DNA of 64,000 nt from Amyloporia xantha (lineage: Eukaryota > Basidiomycota > Agaricomycetes > Polyporales > Adustoporiaceae), in contig JAYKKR010000003.1 in NCBI GenBank assembly GCA_036971615.1, positions 868,001 through 932,000 on the forward strand, written 5' to 3'. The notes beneath the pieces were generated by a model. The model was not told the DNA's origin and searched no databases. It saw nothing but the letters and a program-made list of their open reading frames with translations. The translations under genes and the position numbers were made by a program. Shown in pieces: positions 33,306-46,033 of this stretch (position 1 is its first letter; each line of letters starts with the position of its first letter).

Positions 33306-34760
33306 ATGTCGAATGTATCACTCGTCTCGGCCAATCTCGCCACGGTGTGCATCGAGAGTTTCTGCTATGGAATCTTTTTTGTTCTCTCTGTGTCTTCTAT
33401 ATATCTCTTGGTTCGTCGCTATGAGCACATCTCAAAGGTGTCCAGATATTCATCAAAGTCGGTTCTCACCACTCCAATGTTCATCGGCGCGGTGTCCATG
33501 TTCATTGTAATAAGTGGTGTAGGTGCTATGTCATTTCTGAAAAAACGCGGACTCAATGTTGTTCTTGCTACAGCATTGGATGGTCACGGTCACACGCCTT
33601 TTCGAAGCCTTCGTCAATTTCGACGGGGGCATGGAGCCTGGGGCATTCTATGGTGAACTGAGTCAAGTCACTGAGATTGTCAAAACCGCCTTTCTTGTGG
33701 CAGCCCTGTTGATTGGTGACACGATGGTCGTAAGTGGTCATACAACTGCATTTTGACCCCTTGATTGACGTCAGTTTCGCTCTCCCATAGATTTATCGCC
33801 TTTGGAAAGTTTGGGATCATAGCACCGTAGTCGTCATATTCCCTATATGTACACTCTTGGGTCTGACAGGTAAGTTCACTGACTAGGTGATCTCGAATAA
33901 CTCTAAAATACTGTAATTACATCCGTCCGTTTTTAGCATGTGGTGTGGGGGTAACATATCAATTCACGCGATTACGCCCAGGCGAAGACGTCTTTGTCTC
34001 TCAAGCCGGTCGTTGGATCACAAGTGACGGTGTATTCACACTATGGTACGATAAGTTCTATTCACAATCATGATGTTTTCCTTATGTATCAATACGAGTC
34101 TGATTCGGCTTTCGAACAGCACAAACGTATACAGTTCTGGTAGGTTCCTTTCAATGAAATTATAATCTCACAGCAAAATGCTGATTCTACGCTGGAGCCT
34201 TGATCGCATGGCGAGTGTGGCGAAGTCATCTCGCTGTCCGGAAGTATGGAGGAGGGACTCTTATGGTGGGTGATCGAGCTACGCTCTTTCAAAGGGAAAG
34301 TTAGTGATTGCAATGTGCACGACAGGGTGTCTTGGCTACGCTTGTCGAAAGCGCCGCACTTTACACGTATGTCTCAGTTGACTGTTCTCCGATCTCATAT
34401 AACACTCCCAGCGCATTGCGTAGATCATGGAATGTCTTCTTCCTCGCTTCCTACTTGTCTCATTCAAATCTTCAATTCACCTCTATTGATGTGTTCCCTA
34501 TAATGTCCGGGATTTCCTTCATGCTTATCAACACGCGTGTCGGATTAGGATGGGCACAGATGGCCAATCAGCTCTCCTCCGAACCTGGCTCCGTTGCATC
34601 CGCCGCCAGATCTCGCGCAGAACAGATGTATGCAATGCGCCCACTAGCCGTCAATATCGTAAGAGTGGTGGACCAGGATGATGAGTCCGCCTTGTCTCAG
34701 AAGCATCCAGACGAACCTTGGTCAGTATATTCTGTTTCCATGCGAAACGATATGATCTGA
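33306..34760 (+). CDS. Seven-TM-like membrane protein of unknown function
   Basis: The spliced gene starts MSNVSLVSANLATVCIESF. A GTAATAAG...CTACAG intron joins VSMFI to HWMVTVTRLFEAFVNFDGG. Further exons give KTAFLVAALLIGDTMV, IYRLWKVWDHSTVVVIFP, ACGVGVTYQFTRL, GALIAWRVWRSHLAV and SNLQFTSIDVFPIMSGISF. The tail is GLGWAQMANQLSSEP. The pattern of about seven hydrophobic segments with GD(T)MVIYRLW and ALIAWRVW is typical of a large basidiomycete-specific membrane family of unknown role. Exon ends after 33,730 are approximate. It lies inside the repeat-bracketed biosynthetic region, but there is no direct evidence that it takes part in synthesis. Confidence 0.65.
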
Positions 34761-35854
34761 CTCAGACGCGCTAGCAGAGAACTTACTTCGGCTGCGTGTC
34801 CTTCGTCTCGTCCGACTGTCACGGTGAAGAGCCATCTCACAGGGCATATGTAATGAAATATGTATCATCCTACGATGCGCCCCTTTCAGAATTCGGCATC
34901 TATTGTATGCATTCACTATCTCTACAATAGGTATCGGAGCGTACGGGGGCACAACGTCTCCTTTGGCGTTTTCCAATGTAAAGAATAAAGAATGGCCAGA
35001 TGTCGCGGAGGAAGTGTAGCCGCCAATTGTTGGTGAATTCTATAGCCCATCAATGCTGCACTTGTGTATGAGAAGCTTGCGCACATATGTAATCGTGCCG
35101 ACACCGAAGAAAGCTTCGGCTGCCAGTGGCAGGAAAAAAGAGACCCCAATATGTAAAATACATTGTAGTTGATGGAACAATTTCCAAATGGCCTGTCAAT
35201 GATCCAGCATGCGCGGCTTTGCGTGCACGCTTTTCCGCCGGCGAGGAGCCCTTCTTTTCGGATTTAGCTGTCACAGTCAGGTTTCACGTCTAGAGCCTCG
35301 TACTTGAAAGATGTGCAATTCTCCATCCGTGAAGACTCGCTCGGTATGCAAACCCTGCCAGGCTCTTGATTTTGCGCAGCCAAGTACTGTGGCTGAGCGC
35401 CCGTGTCCTCCGGTGCATTAGCAAAAATTGAACTTGCAACCACTATATCAGCTATGTCTGCCTGCCACATGACTCGGTCATCTGTCTTTACAGGGATCAG
35501 ACCTCCCAATAGTCTGGTTGCCAGTGGATAATATGTCTGGCAGCTTCCCCATAACTATGTACCTCGGACTTCGAAACGGACAAATTTGTCCGTACAGGCC
35601 ATGCGGCACCCTCCCTCATATTCGGGGGTCCTACAACCACCCTCAGCAAGGTTGATAATCAGCTGAGCACTGATTGGACTCTGTTCTCCTTCGGTATTAT
35701 GCTAACTTATTCTTGACCAGCCTTCTCACACCGCCTGAGCGGTCGCCGAAGCATGAACATGTTCATTTACGGGTCGACCTCTTTAGATTGGTAGAAAAGG
35801 TGATTTTCCACATCCACAGACCGAACCTCTCCGCCCAGCCTTACCGACCTTATC
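34761..35854. other. Intergenic, no supported gene
   Basis: Minus-strand frames at 35050-35274 and 35264-35509 overlap and may be one small gene, but no family or signal peptide is evident. The rest is featureless. Confidence 0.35.
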
Positions 35855-38800
35855 ATGTTTATCCGTAAGGCCCTTCGAGCCCCGCCCCCAACCCAAGCTT
35901 GTTCAAGTACTACGTTTCGACCCCCTCCCCTCGATGGCTCGTTGACTCTTCCCGAGATCTTTGACTGGCATCTTCAACACACTCCCAACCATCGTCTCTT
36001 CGTCTTTGCCAGAGATGATGACACGATCAGGACAATTTATTGGCCTGAGGCTGTCAGAGCAGTCCACACAGGGGCCAAGATCGTCAGAGATCGTGTCAAA
36101 CCGGTGGACGAGTCGCCAGTCGTCGCAATTCTGGCCCCTTCTGGTGAATATCTACCTTCTGACATTCTGAGGGGATACTGAGTGGCATTATGCTAAAGAT
36201 GCGATTCCGTACTTCACTATTATGATGAGCATCCTTCGCGCTAATTGTGTCGCATTCCCGATATCACCACGGAACTCGCCTATCGCTGTCGCACATCTCA
36301 TTCATAAGACTGGAATCAAACACATTCTTGTGGGTCGCGAGCAGGCCATGATCAGTCTTGCTCATGCTGCATTCGACGTTCTCAAGGCGCAGTATCCGTC
36401 AACCGCTCCGCCTGTGACCTCTCCGATGCCATTGTTTGAGGAACTCTTCCTGCCATCAACCGAGTCCGTGCACTTTGACAAAGAAATCCCCTATGTGTTT
36501 AAAGGTTCCGATGCCGCAGCGATGATACTGCATTCCTCAGGTGAATATTCTGGAAGTCCCAGTTGTGCCACCCATTTCACACTTTGCTGATGGCCTATGA
36601 TACAGGCTCGACGGCATTTCCTAAGCCAATATATTTGTCCAACCATCGTTTCCTTCAGTTTTGTTTGATCCCATGGTTTGGCGAGCGCGACCTGACAGAC
36701 CAGGTGTTCTCCCTCCATACGATGCCCATGTATCACGGTATGGGTATGGTGCAGCTCTGTTGGACGGTATAGTGTTCCACAATCAACCGGGAAGTTCGCA
36801 TGTATTTATTTTGTACAAAGGCTTCTTCCGGCTTGGTCATTAGCGTGTTCGAGCCCAAGTCGCCTGTCCCGGTCCCGAATCCGGATGCACTGTACAAGGC
36901 CGCAAATGCCACGAACAGCGATATCATATTCTGCGTTCCCTCTCTCATCGAGGTGCGTTGATTCTGTTTGTGTCCAATAACGAACATGCCAACACACACC
37001 ATCCTTAGGCTTGGTCCCGCAATCCTGAGTACGTGAGGTGGCTGGCGACTCGAGGAGGAGTGGTGAGTACATTATTGCATATGACCGGAATGTCAACTGA
37101 TCAACCAAATTTCAGATGTTTGGCGGGGGGCCTCTGAATAAGGAGGCTGGTGACCACATGGCTTCGCAAGGCGTCTCTATTTTCAATATGTATGGCTCGT
37201 AAGCATCGCCCATGCTAATTGCTGTTGCTTAAGTCGCTTATCGTCTTTTTTACTTAGCACCGAGTGTGGCGTCACGAGCCTAATTTTGCCTGGTGAGCCC
37301 GTCATTTCCATTAACATAGGCGGAATCGACTTGTCTCACCTTCTGCAGCCAAGGTCGGTCACGACTGGGACTACTTCCGCTTCCCCGATCTCGTTACTGC
37401 GAAGATGATCGCCCACGGAAACGACACATTCGAGTTTGTGATAGTGGTATGCATGCAGTGTTCCCTATATCTTGTATTGTACCGACATGCCTACTTCCGG
37501 AATCTTTCGTATCTACAGTCGAACGATTTTTGCACTCCGAGCGTGTTGAACACCAAAGTGGACGGGATCGATTCGTATGCAACTTCCGATCTTATGATGC
37601 CTCATCCCACAAAGCCCGGCTACTGGAGGGTCTATGGCCGTACCGATGATCAGATTATGCACAACACAGGAGAAAAGGTCCGTAGTCACTGTTTGTGTCT
37701 ATTGTCCTGTGCCGTGACCGACACTGCTCTTTTACAGACCAACCCTGGGCCTCTAGGTGATGCGCGATGTTTTGGCGGAAGCGCGCGGTGGCTGATATTC
37801 TGGTCCAGAGAATATGCTTAACCAAGACCCGCATGTCTTGTCGTCGGTCATGTTTGGCCGTGGCCGATTTCAAGCGGGTATACTCATCGATCCAAAGCCA
37901 GAGCTCCGGTTCGATCCTGCGGATCTAGTTAAGCTGGCTGAATTTAGAAACAGAATCTGGTTTGCATCATCTTCGCTGTACGCCTCACGTTTTCGGAACT
38001 GACTTGCGTTACGATCGACTTAGGCCCACCATCGAGAGGATGAACGCCTATGCCCCACAGCATTCCAGGCTGTTTAAAGAGGTCAGCATATGTACAAGTG
38101 GTACTGTGGGGCATCTTATCGACGCGTTGTGCAGATGGTCATTGTGGCTAAGCCTTCGAAGCCATTCACGTACACCGCGAAGAATACCGCACGTCGCCAG
38201 GCTGTCATTGATGATTATGCCGATGAAATAAATGCTCTGTATGACATCGTAGAGGAGAGTACGCAGTCGAACATCCCTCCACCTTCACACTGGGACATTG
38301 TCTCGGCTATCGACTTTGTCCGAGCCGTCGTCCGCAAGGTATTAGTAAACTCGATTCAAGATGACGATGATTTCTTTCAGTATGGATGTGATAGGTGTGG
38401 CTTAACAAGCCTTCCGAGCATTTCAGTCGTCGCTCATGGTGCTTGATTCTAGCTTACAAGCGACATGGATTCGAAACTCACTGCTTCGTGCTTTACGCGA
38501 CTCAGCTCAGCTCGACACGCGTAAGACCGTCGGAAACTTTGTCTACGATCACCCTTCGATCTTGCGTCTCGCTGCATTCATATCCTCTCTCGCGTCCGGC
38601 GCCAGCGAAGACACTGACGCATCTGTCCGGTCGCGGGTGGATACAATGAAAGCAATGGTGGACAGGTACAGCGGGGACTTTCCTGCTCGTCCCTTGGAAC
38701 TATCTTCGCCAGTGCAGGGACAACTGTGTTCTACTGACTGGGACGACAGGCAGTCTAGGAAGCCATACTCTTGCCAAACTGGTCTCTGACCCCAGGACTT

Positions 38801-40100
38801 CGCGTGTCTACGCCTTCAATCGAGGATCAAAAGAGCAGACGAAACTATTGGACAGACAGAGGTCGGCGCTGGCTGGTCATGGCATCAGCGCTGATATATT
38901 GTCTTCCGAAAAGGTCATTCTCCTGGAAGGTGATATTGCGGCTGCTTACTTTGGTCTTCCTCTCAGTGTCTATGATGAAGTCAGTCCTCAATGATTTCAT
39001 GATTTTTAATATCGTACTGATTAGTATACATAGATGCATCGATCTGTGACACAGATAATCCATAACGGTTTGTTCCAACTGTGTCTCCATTCCGAAATAC
39101 TGATCTGTTTGTCATTCCAGCTTGGCGGGTGGATTTCAACCTCGCTCTAACATCTTTCGAGCCCAACGTCAAGGGTCTGCGGTGCCTCGTCGATTTCGCC
39201 TTAACGTCTCCATTGCGCGAACCGCCTCGAATTATATATACCAGTTCTATTGGTGTATTTCAAGGTGGGCGATCGAATTGCCCTAGTATCACTGGTCTGT
39301 AACACTCTCATATGTTATACAGATGTCAAGGGTGACGGGATCCAGATGGAACAACCAGTTTCTGCAGAGGTTGCTGTTGGCAATGGATACGTTCAGTCAA
39401 AATGGGTCTCGGAAAAGATTCTATATAACGCCTCTGCGAAGGCACCGTTGCGAGCTTTGGTCGTAAGGGTGGGGCAGGTCTGTGGAGGTCCAAATGGCGC
39501 ATGGAATCTGCACGAGTGGTTTCCGTCTATCGTTCAGAGTGCCCCTAAGTTGAATTGCTTCCCGGATGATGACCGTGTATGTCGCATCTCTCATCCAACT
39601 GATACAGGAGCTGAATTCATGGCGTATAGCGTGTATCTTGGATACCACTCGACATGGCCGCCAGCGCACTAGCCGACTACTGCACAGACTTTGGCATGTC
39701 TAATGTGGTTCATCTGATCCATCCGCGTCCTGTTCCTTGGTCTACAATTGCCAGGGCCGTGTCTTCCGAACTTTCTGTGCCGCTTGTTTCATACGCGGAA
39801 TGGCTTAGCAAGCTGCAGGAAGCGATAGGAACTTCGTTGACTGCTGATCAGGACACACCGGTAGACATTGAGTCACTGCAAGACTTGCGTGCACTTCTCC
39901 TTCTCCCTTTCTTCAAGAACGTTGCGAAGATGCGCGGCGGAGATGCCCTGAGCTTCCCCTCCTTAGCAGCGACAGAGGCGATAGCACTCTCGCCCACTTT
40001 AGCGAATATTGCTGGTGGGCAAGTGGGTACCAATGATGTCAAGAAGTGGCTCTCATATTGGCGCGGTGCCGGTTTGTTCTCACCTACCAAGGAGGTTTAG
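35855..40100 (+). CDS. NRPS-like carboxylic acid reductase (A-T-R), probable frameshift
   Basis: Single-module adenylation-thiolation-reductase enzyme of the aminoadipate-reductase-like type, about 1,050 residues in over a dozen exons. The A domain has SSGSTAFPKPIYLS (core A3, formed by splicing), FNMYGSTECG and YWRVYGRTDD. The carrier site is GCD joined to SLQATW across an intron at about 38397-38459, which restores the phosphopantetheine serine. The R domain has TGTTGSLGSH, EGDIAA, TQIIHNAWRVDFN, IYTSSIG and YVQSKW (YxxxK). It would activate a carboxylic acid and release it as an aldehyde. Introns elsewhere join in phase, but between the carrier and R domains (about 38,725-38,750) the frame must shift by one base to reach TGTTGSLG. 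The copy is therefore either mutated or mis-sequenced. It lies next to the terpene cyclase, same strand. Confidence 0.88.
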
Positions 40101-42078
40101 CTAATGATGTTTATGAGGCAAGATGCGGCCTATTTTTGCCTACCATTGTATAGTACATGTGCCACTTTAAATACGGGTTCAATGACAGAACATAATCCGT
40201 TCATATCAGACGAGGTTCTGTTTAGCCGACATCTCTTGCATACTTATCGCGTTCAGAAGAATGTCATCACTATCGCAAAGCTCGCAGTCGGTAGCTCTCG
40301 TTGTGGTCAGTTGGAGGTCAAGTATCCGAGGTTTCGGTTGTGGGTCATCCGACGTCTCAAAATCTTCGCAATATTGTTCGAATCTAAAGTTCAAATTGGC
40401 CTGACCAGGATGAGTTCAGACCACTTTGATGCACGTGGGAGCAGCGACAAGTAAATCATTTCGAGACTCGTCAGGTAAACAAGCATGCCCACAGACGACG
40501 TACGTATGTCATCCTGCGGTTTCACCGGATGTTGTGGCACTCATCTGTCGTGCGCTTGAGGCTTTGTGACGCCTGGCCAGGCTAAGGCAATCCGCTGCCG
40601 CACTCGATCAGTACGAACAGCGAGACGTATATCGAAGCGCTTTAAATGGATTTTCGCAGAGGCTCACATGCAGCGCGCTTCTCCATCGGGGGAAGAATAT
40701 GAGCTGAAGTGGTGAATTTCAACCCGAATCATGTTGCGCTGTCAAGCAGTGATTAATCGCTTACATGAATGATATCGGACATGGTGGCGTTTCTTAACAA
40801 CTTGGACGCATCGAGTTCCTAATGCACTTGAGATGTATTCCTTTACATAGAATCGATGGCTACTACTTAGCTATATCCATTCAAGTCGCGAGCCAGACCC
40901 AATTGATTCATACATCCTGATCGTCTCTAGACCGTGGTCCGTGTGATATATGGAAAATGAGACCCCCTCAAGGCCCGGCGTTAACTCGTCAGCGCGCGGA
41001 CTCGCTTATGTAATGCGCCGGGAGAATGTCAATCTGACGGAAATAACTAAGACTTTCTTCGACGGAAAGCTGCTTTCCACATTTAGGTCGCTTCCACTCG
41101 GCAGCCACGGCCCACAAATCGGGGTTGGTATTGGCGAGATTCTTTCCCTGACTACAAGACTTGGAAAGAGTGAAAAAGGTCATGCCCTTGCTTTCCCATG
41201 TACCCATGTCTTGTATTAAAGGTGGGGGGCTTGAGAGCGCAATGGTTGTGTCAGCGTGGGCCAACAGTGGCCCGGGCTGACGTGGCGCGCTCGGATCTGC
41301 GAACCAAGCGACTAGAATTGGGCAGCGCTGAAGAGTCTTATTTCACTGAAATTCTCCAGTCAACAACCAGGTATTTACAGACGAATCCGAGAGACTCGGA
41401 GGCTCATGTGCAGTACATTCATTACTATCCTGGCTTTATTAACTCGGCGCATGACCGTCCCCATTCCCAGATCTAATTAGCTAGGCCCGATGCGAGGCCA
41501 AGGTGTGCCCTTGGCCTTGCTGTCTCCAAATGTCCGTGTAGCAGATAACCATGATCCCCACCTGCATCTTGAACCACACTCAGATCTGACATGTGTCCTA
41601 CCACCTCACAATGTGTCGAACACCAAGGACACTCCATTCGTTGCGAAAATCGTAGAAGCATCATCTACGCGGTTCAACATCACCACTCGCCTGCACTATA
41701 TCAAGCTGATGTGAATTTGATTTTCAGACATTGAACTCGTGGACGGACGTATGGAGATGACTAAAGCGAGGACCATGCGGCGCCATTAGCCATCGTTCTA
41801 CAGCTACCATCGGAAATGGTTGAACTGGACTTCCATGCTGGCTCGATTGATGGTCAACAATGGTAATGCTTTGTCGGACGACGTGCGGACCTCCTAATTC
41901 GTGGCCCAATATAAGAGCTGAGTTATCTATAATTCTTCTCCGACTCGGGAAGTAATGTGATAGCCCTATGGTCAGACTGAATCGTTTGACACCGCTTTTC
42001 GCAATCACCTAGTTCTTTGCCAGTATTGAATTCAAATATAAAAGCGAGGCTTTTCATCTACACTATTGTTCTAACCCA
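40101..42078. other. Intergenic, no supported gene
   Basis: The frames at 40950-41714 give no recognisable family on either strand. The last 40 bases hold the cyclase TATA box. Confidence 0.4.
42037..42044 (+). promoter_or_regulatory. TATA box of the terpene cyclase gene
   Basis: TATAAAAG lies 35 bases before the ATG at 42079, supporting that start and implying a very short leader. Confidence 0.6.
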
Positions 42079-43724
42079 ATGGCCTCCAATTACTCGTATC
42101 AGGCACTCATACTAGATCTTGGGGACGTCCTGTACACCTGGTCCCGGACCACCACCACAAGCATATCTCCTTCCACTCTCCGATCCATTTTTTCGTCTGC
42201 GACATGGCCCGACTTTGAGTGCGGTCGCTTGTCACAGATCGATTGTTACCAACGGCTTGCGGAGGAATTTTCTCTTGATGCAAGGGAAATCGCGGATGCT
42301 TTCCAGCAAGTTCGCGAAAGTCTCGAACCCAACAGCAGGATGATTTCTCTCGTCCGCGCTCTCAAAGCTCAGTCTCAGGGGAGATTGCTCGTTTTCGCCC
42401 TCTCCAACATCTCTGTCCCCGACTACGAGTATATACTCACGAGACCGATTGGCTGGACCCTGTTCGACAAAGTATACATTTCTAGTCTCATCGGTGAACG
42501 CAAACCCGATCTTGAAATCTATCGCCGTGTCTTAACAGACAACGAGCTCGACCCTCGGAGAGCCGTTTTTGTCGACGACAAGACGGAGAACGTAGAAGCG
42601 GCTCGTTCTTTAGGGATCCGCGGGATCGTCTTCACCGACCAGATGCAGGATATGCAGCTTCTGTGGGGAATTTTTCAACCATCGAGCCAAAGGGGGCGAG
42701 AGTTTCTCCGCCTCCATGCTGGGAAACTGGAATCCGTCACTGCCAACGGTCTCATATATAAGGAAAATCTGGCGCAGCTTCTCATATTGGAGTTGACCGG
42801 TGACAGGTATGTACGACTATATCTATCATTAGGCCGCTCTTGACGTCTTCCTCGTAATCAGAACTTTAGTGCAGCTCCCTGACTTCTCCGGTACTTGGAA
42901 TTTCTTCCGAGGTAAGTATATGTATCTCTCTGTTCCATGAGACTGAGACGAGGGATGCATGAATCGACAGAAAAACCATCGGGCTGCGAGCATGTTGCTA
43001 ATGATCTGAACATCACTTCATTGGCGCTTTCCATTCTTGAACGAGACCCGAAAGAGGTTGCAGACATCATGGACGTGATGTTGAAGTACAAGACTTCTGA
43101 CGGTACATTTCAGGTAAGCAGCTGCACAACTCTCATCACACTATCTTGCTAATGATACTGTACCAGACATACTTCGACGAAAGTCAACATGGTATGGACC
43201 ATGTGGTGGTTGTCAACGTGGTTACCCTTTTCTACGCACAAAGCCGCGGCCGCGAGCTTGACGACTCATTGCACTGGATCCGTCAGATCCTTCTCCGCCG
43301 TGAATATCTTGGAGGATCGCGGTACTATACCTCTCCGGACATCTTTCTCTACTTTCTGGGCCGCCTGTTGGCTCATTCGGCCAATCCACATGTTGAATCG
43401 CAACTCGCGTCCCTCCTCGTTGAATGCATCCAAGAAAGGATCGGAGCAGAAGGCGATCCCGTGGCGTTGGCAGCGCGTATCCTAGTATGTGCTCAAGTTG
43501 GAGTCGCCAATGACACCGATTTGCAGCGTTTGCTGTCGTTGCAATGCAAGGACGGCGGGTGGGAAGTGGCTGCGGTGTATTGCTTTGGAACAGGTGAAGT
43601 TATGATTGGCAACCGCGGCTTGTCGACCTCTTTCGCCGTCAAAGCAATAGAAGCTGCTTATCCACCTCCCGAATTAGAGACTGCCATAGACCAGGTGACT
43701 GAAGTGGAAACTTCACGCTTGTAG
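42079..43724 (+). CDS. HAD-like terpene cyclase (drimane-type family), altered acid motif
   Basis: Four exons (42079-42806, 42862-42911, 42971-43113, 43167-43724) join in phase to about 492 residues. Residues 1-240 are a haloacid-dehalogenase domain: ILDLGDVLYTWS, FALSNIS, GERKPD and VFVDDKTENVEAA give all four HAD motifs. The C-terminal part is a terpene cyclase beta-type domain (DFSGTWNFFR, LFYAQSRGREL, KDGGWE). This architecture is that of AstC/albicanol-type enzymes, which cyclise farnesyl diphosphate and then dephosphorylate it. Family members carry DxDTT(S), whose second Asp is the acid. Here the spliced site reads DLNITS (43003-43020, Asp271-Leu-Asn273). The missing acid casts doubt on normal protonation-initiated cyclisation. 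No stops or splice defects were seen. Confidence 0.88.
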
Positions 43725-44185
43725 AGTGTTCTACTTTTTGTGAGTGTTATTATACACAAGTATAGGCCCACCTGACTTCAATAGTTCGAATAGTCTTGTA
43801 AATGTGATGTAATCCTTGAATGCTAGTAATTCCTGGGCCAAAAGGCACAAGCCGGTGACCTCGTTTATGACGAGTTTCTTTCACGTGCTGAACATCTGCA
43901 TCGCCATGGGAAAGACCTTTTTCTTTGTTTCCATTTATTGTCCCGTTCTAGCTTTGGATAGACCAGATGGCGCGAGGACTGGCAGCGCCGTATTCCGCTA
44001 GCAATCGGGTATGATTCTGGGAAGGAAGCGTATTGCTTATGTAAGGTCTCTTCGATGTACCGCCGGTTGCCGAACGCGCTGCAATTGATCATTCGTATAC
44101 TGTAGAGTACTCTTCATTTGGTCTGATCCGCTGCGAGAGCCAAACCGTCGTCTTCGATAGCTGTTGTCGCACTCCCTTCATTGCA
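43725..44185. other. Intergenic, no supported gene
   Basis: Only the terpene cyclase 3' flank and short unassigned frames are present. Confidence 0.4.
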
Positions 44186-46033
44186 ATGCGAAATTCAATC
44201 CAGCTCGCCTCAACGCATCCGCTCAAATTCAGTCTCGTGGTCACTTTGTTTGCAGTTTCCTTGGTCGTCACTGTTGTGACAATCCGACGAGCACTTGTGT
44301 GTCAGTCACTCACAGTTGCCGTAGTCATTATTGTGTTGGCTATCGTACCTGTCTATGTGCCGGTGGATCAGTGGCTCATTGTGTTCGAGACTCCCTGTGG
44401 CAGTCTCGGTGCTGTACCACGCCTTTCCCTACACGGCGGTGGCGTCTTTGGAAATCCATACCTGTTTAAAGTCAGCGCATTTCCTTTAGTTTGTGGTCCC
44501 CTTAGTGTTGTCCCCGAGGCGAGTCCAACTCTAAACTCGACTCGAAAATGATACCGAGTTCTCGAACTCGTTCGGCCGAGCCGAGTCGATGGATCGACTC
44601 GGAAAACTCGACGACTCGCTGACAAAATGTCCTTAACTACTTGCTGATTGGCTGGTTGACACTATGAGTGTATTTATCGTTGTTTAATGTAATCGAGGTT
44701 CAGAATCTGGTCACGTGATTCTTCAGATTCAGGTTTGAGTCGTGAGCGCCAATCGATGACAAAGCTACCGACGCCTGCCGTTTATGGCAAGGCAAGTTAT
44801 TGATGCGCTCGGCGGAGTCGGGAGTCAGTAGTACTATTACGACAATAGTTGTCTCTTCCTGGATGTCAGACTGTAATGCATCTATGTTTTAATGTGAATG
44901 GATAGTGTAGAAAGTACAATGATACAAATTTAATTTTATTGCAGTGGAAATCCTTCAGCCTGGAGTAGAAAGAAATATATTGCACTGTGACCTGCAGTGA
45001 ATGAATTTATTGTCGAATAATCATATCCCTATTTGAGTGCTTTTCAGTTACAATAGGCCCCAAATACGATGGGTTGTGATTGATGCAGGCCTAATAAATT
45101 TGGTATATATACACGGGCACTTCTACCTATTATAGTGATTTCATATCATTATGAACTATAATTTATTACTTGTATACATTTCTCTGTTTGCTGCCGACAC
45201 CTGAAGCATGAGAATGGATAAGTATTGACTCTTTAATTGTCGGAAAATGGATTAGCTAAGCAGAGCGCCGCCGCGCGAAATAAGCCCGACATTACTATAA
45301 AGGGAATGAGGCGCTCAAATCATGTGACCTAGGATCAGAATCTGAGACTCAAACCCGTGATAGGCCCAAACTTGCGCGCAGAACATTTTCAACGATAAAT
45401 AATGTCATATGACACACTTTCCCACTTTTAGTAGCAACAAGTGGCGTGACGGTCCAGTAAGGTGACACACCGACTGGTACGCAATGCGTCGCATCACTGC
45501 GGCACCAGTCGCGATGAATCCGCTTCAGCACTTGAGCCTTGAGGTGTCAGGCGGCCACTACGGCATAGTCAATTTTGTTAGCTATATACTGTTCCATTTA
45601 GTAGAATATACTTTGGATGCGGTCTATCTCTTGCAAAATATATGGAGAAAGAACAAGTTCAATACATTCATCTATTACTTGAGTCCACACAAACTCTGCC
45701 AGTGCAGGCTCTGAAGCTCATATATGTAGATATAAATAACCCTGACTTCAGACTACATGGTGCTGTGCTAACACATATGGCGCGCATTACGCAAGGTGCG
45801 ACATCGAGGGCTAGCGCTAGTCGGTGCCCGGATTCCTCCCAACTCGCGAGTCAACTCGAAACTCGACCCCAATGAACTCGACATTTCGAGTTAAACCGAG
45901 TTTGACAGCTCGACTCAACTCGACTCAGCTCGTACCAACACTAGGTCCCCTTCTGCCCGTGACAGACGCCGAGCTCATCGCCCGCGACCTCGGCATGGCC
46001 ACGAACAGGTCCTCCTTTCCTCCGCCGTACTGA
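44186..46033 (+). pseudogene. Unknown coding frame split by a hAT insertion
   Basis: A frame begins MRNSIQLASTHP at 44186, with hydrophobic sequence (VVTLFAVSLVVTVVTI), and runs to the insertion at 44502. Removing the hAT element and one copy of its duplication lets the frame continue as LLPVTDAELIARDLGMAT to a stop at 46033. It resembles the N-terminal part of the Helitron Rep frame at 12956 (VAFVLVTKFVVAVVT; ALPVTQVAADY), so it may be an old Helitron fragment. That link is weak and untested. Confidence 0.45.
44503..45943. mobile_element. Non-autonomous hAT element, 1,441 bp
   Basis: Inverted ends TAGTGTTG / CAACACTA are followed on both sides by dense subterminal ACTCGA/GAGTCGAG repeats (44518-44622 and 45835-45935). 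A perfect 8-bp target duplication GGTCCCCT lies at 44495-44502 and 45944-45951. An 8-bp duplication and a TAGTGTTG-type end define the hAT superfamily. The interior is AT-rich and has no transposase frame. Confidence 0.9.
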
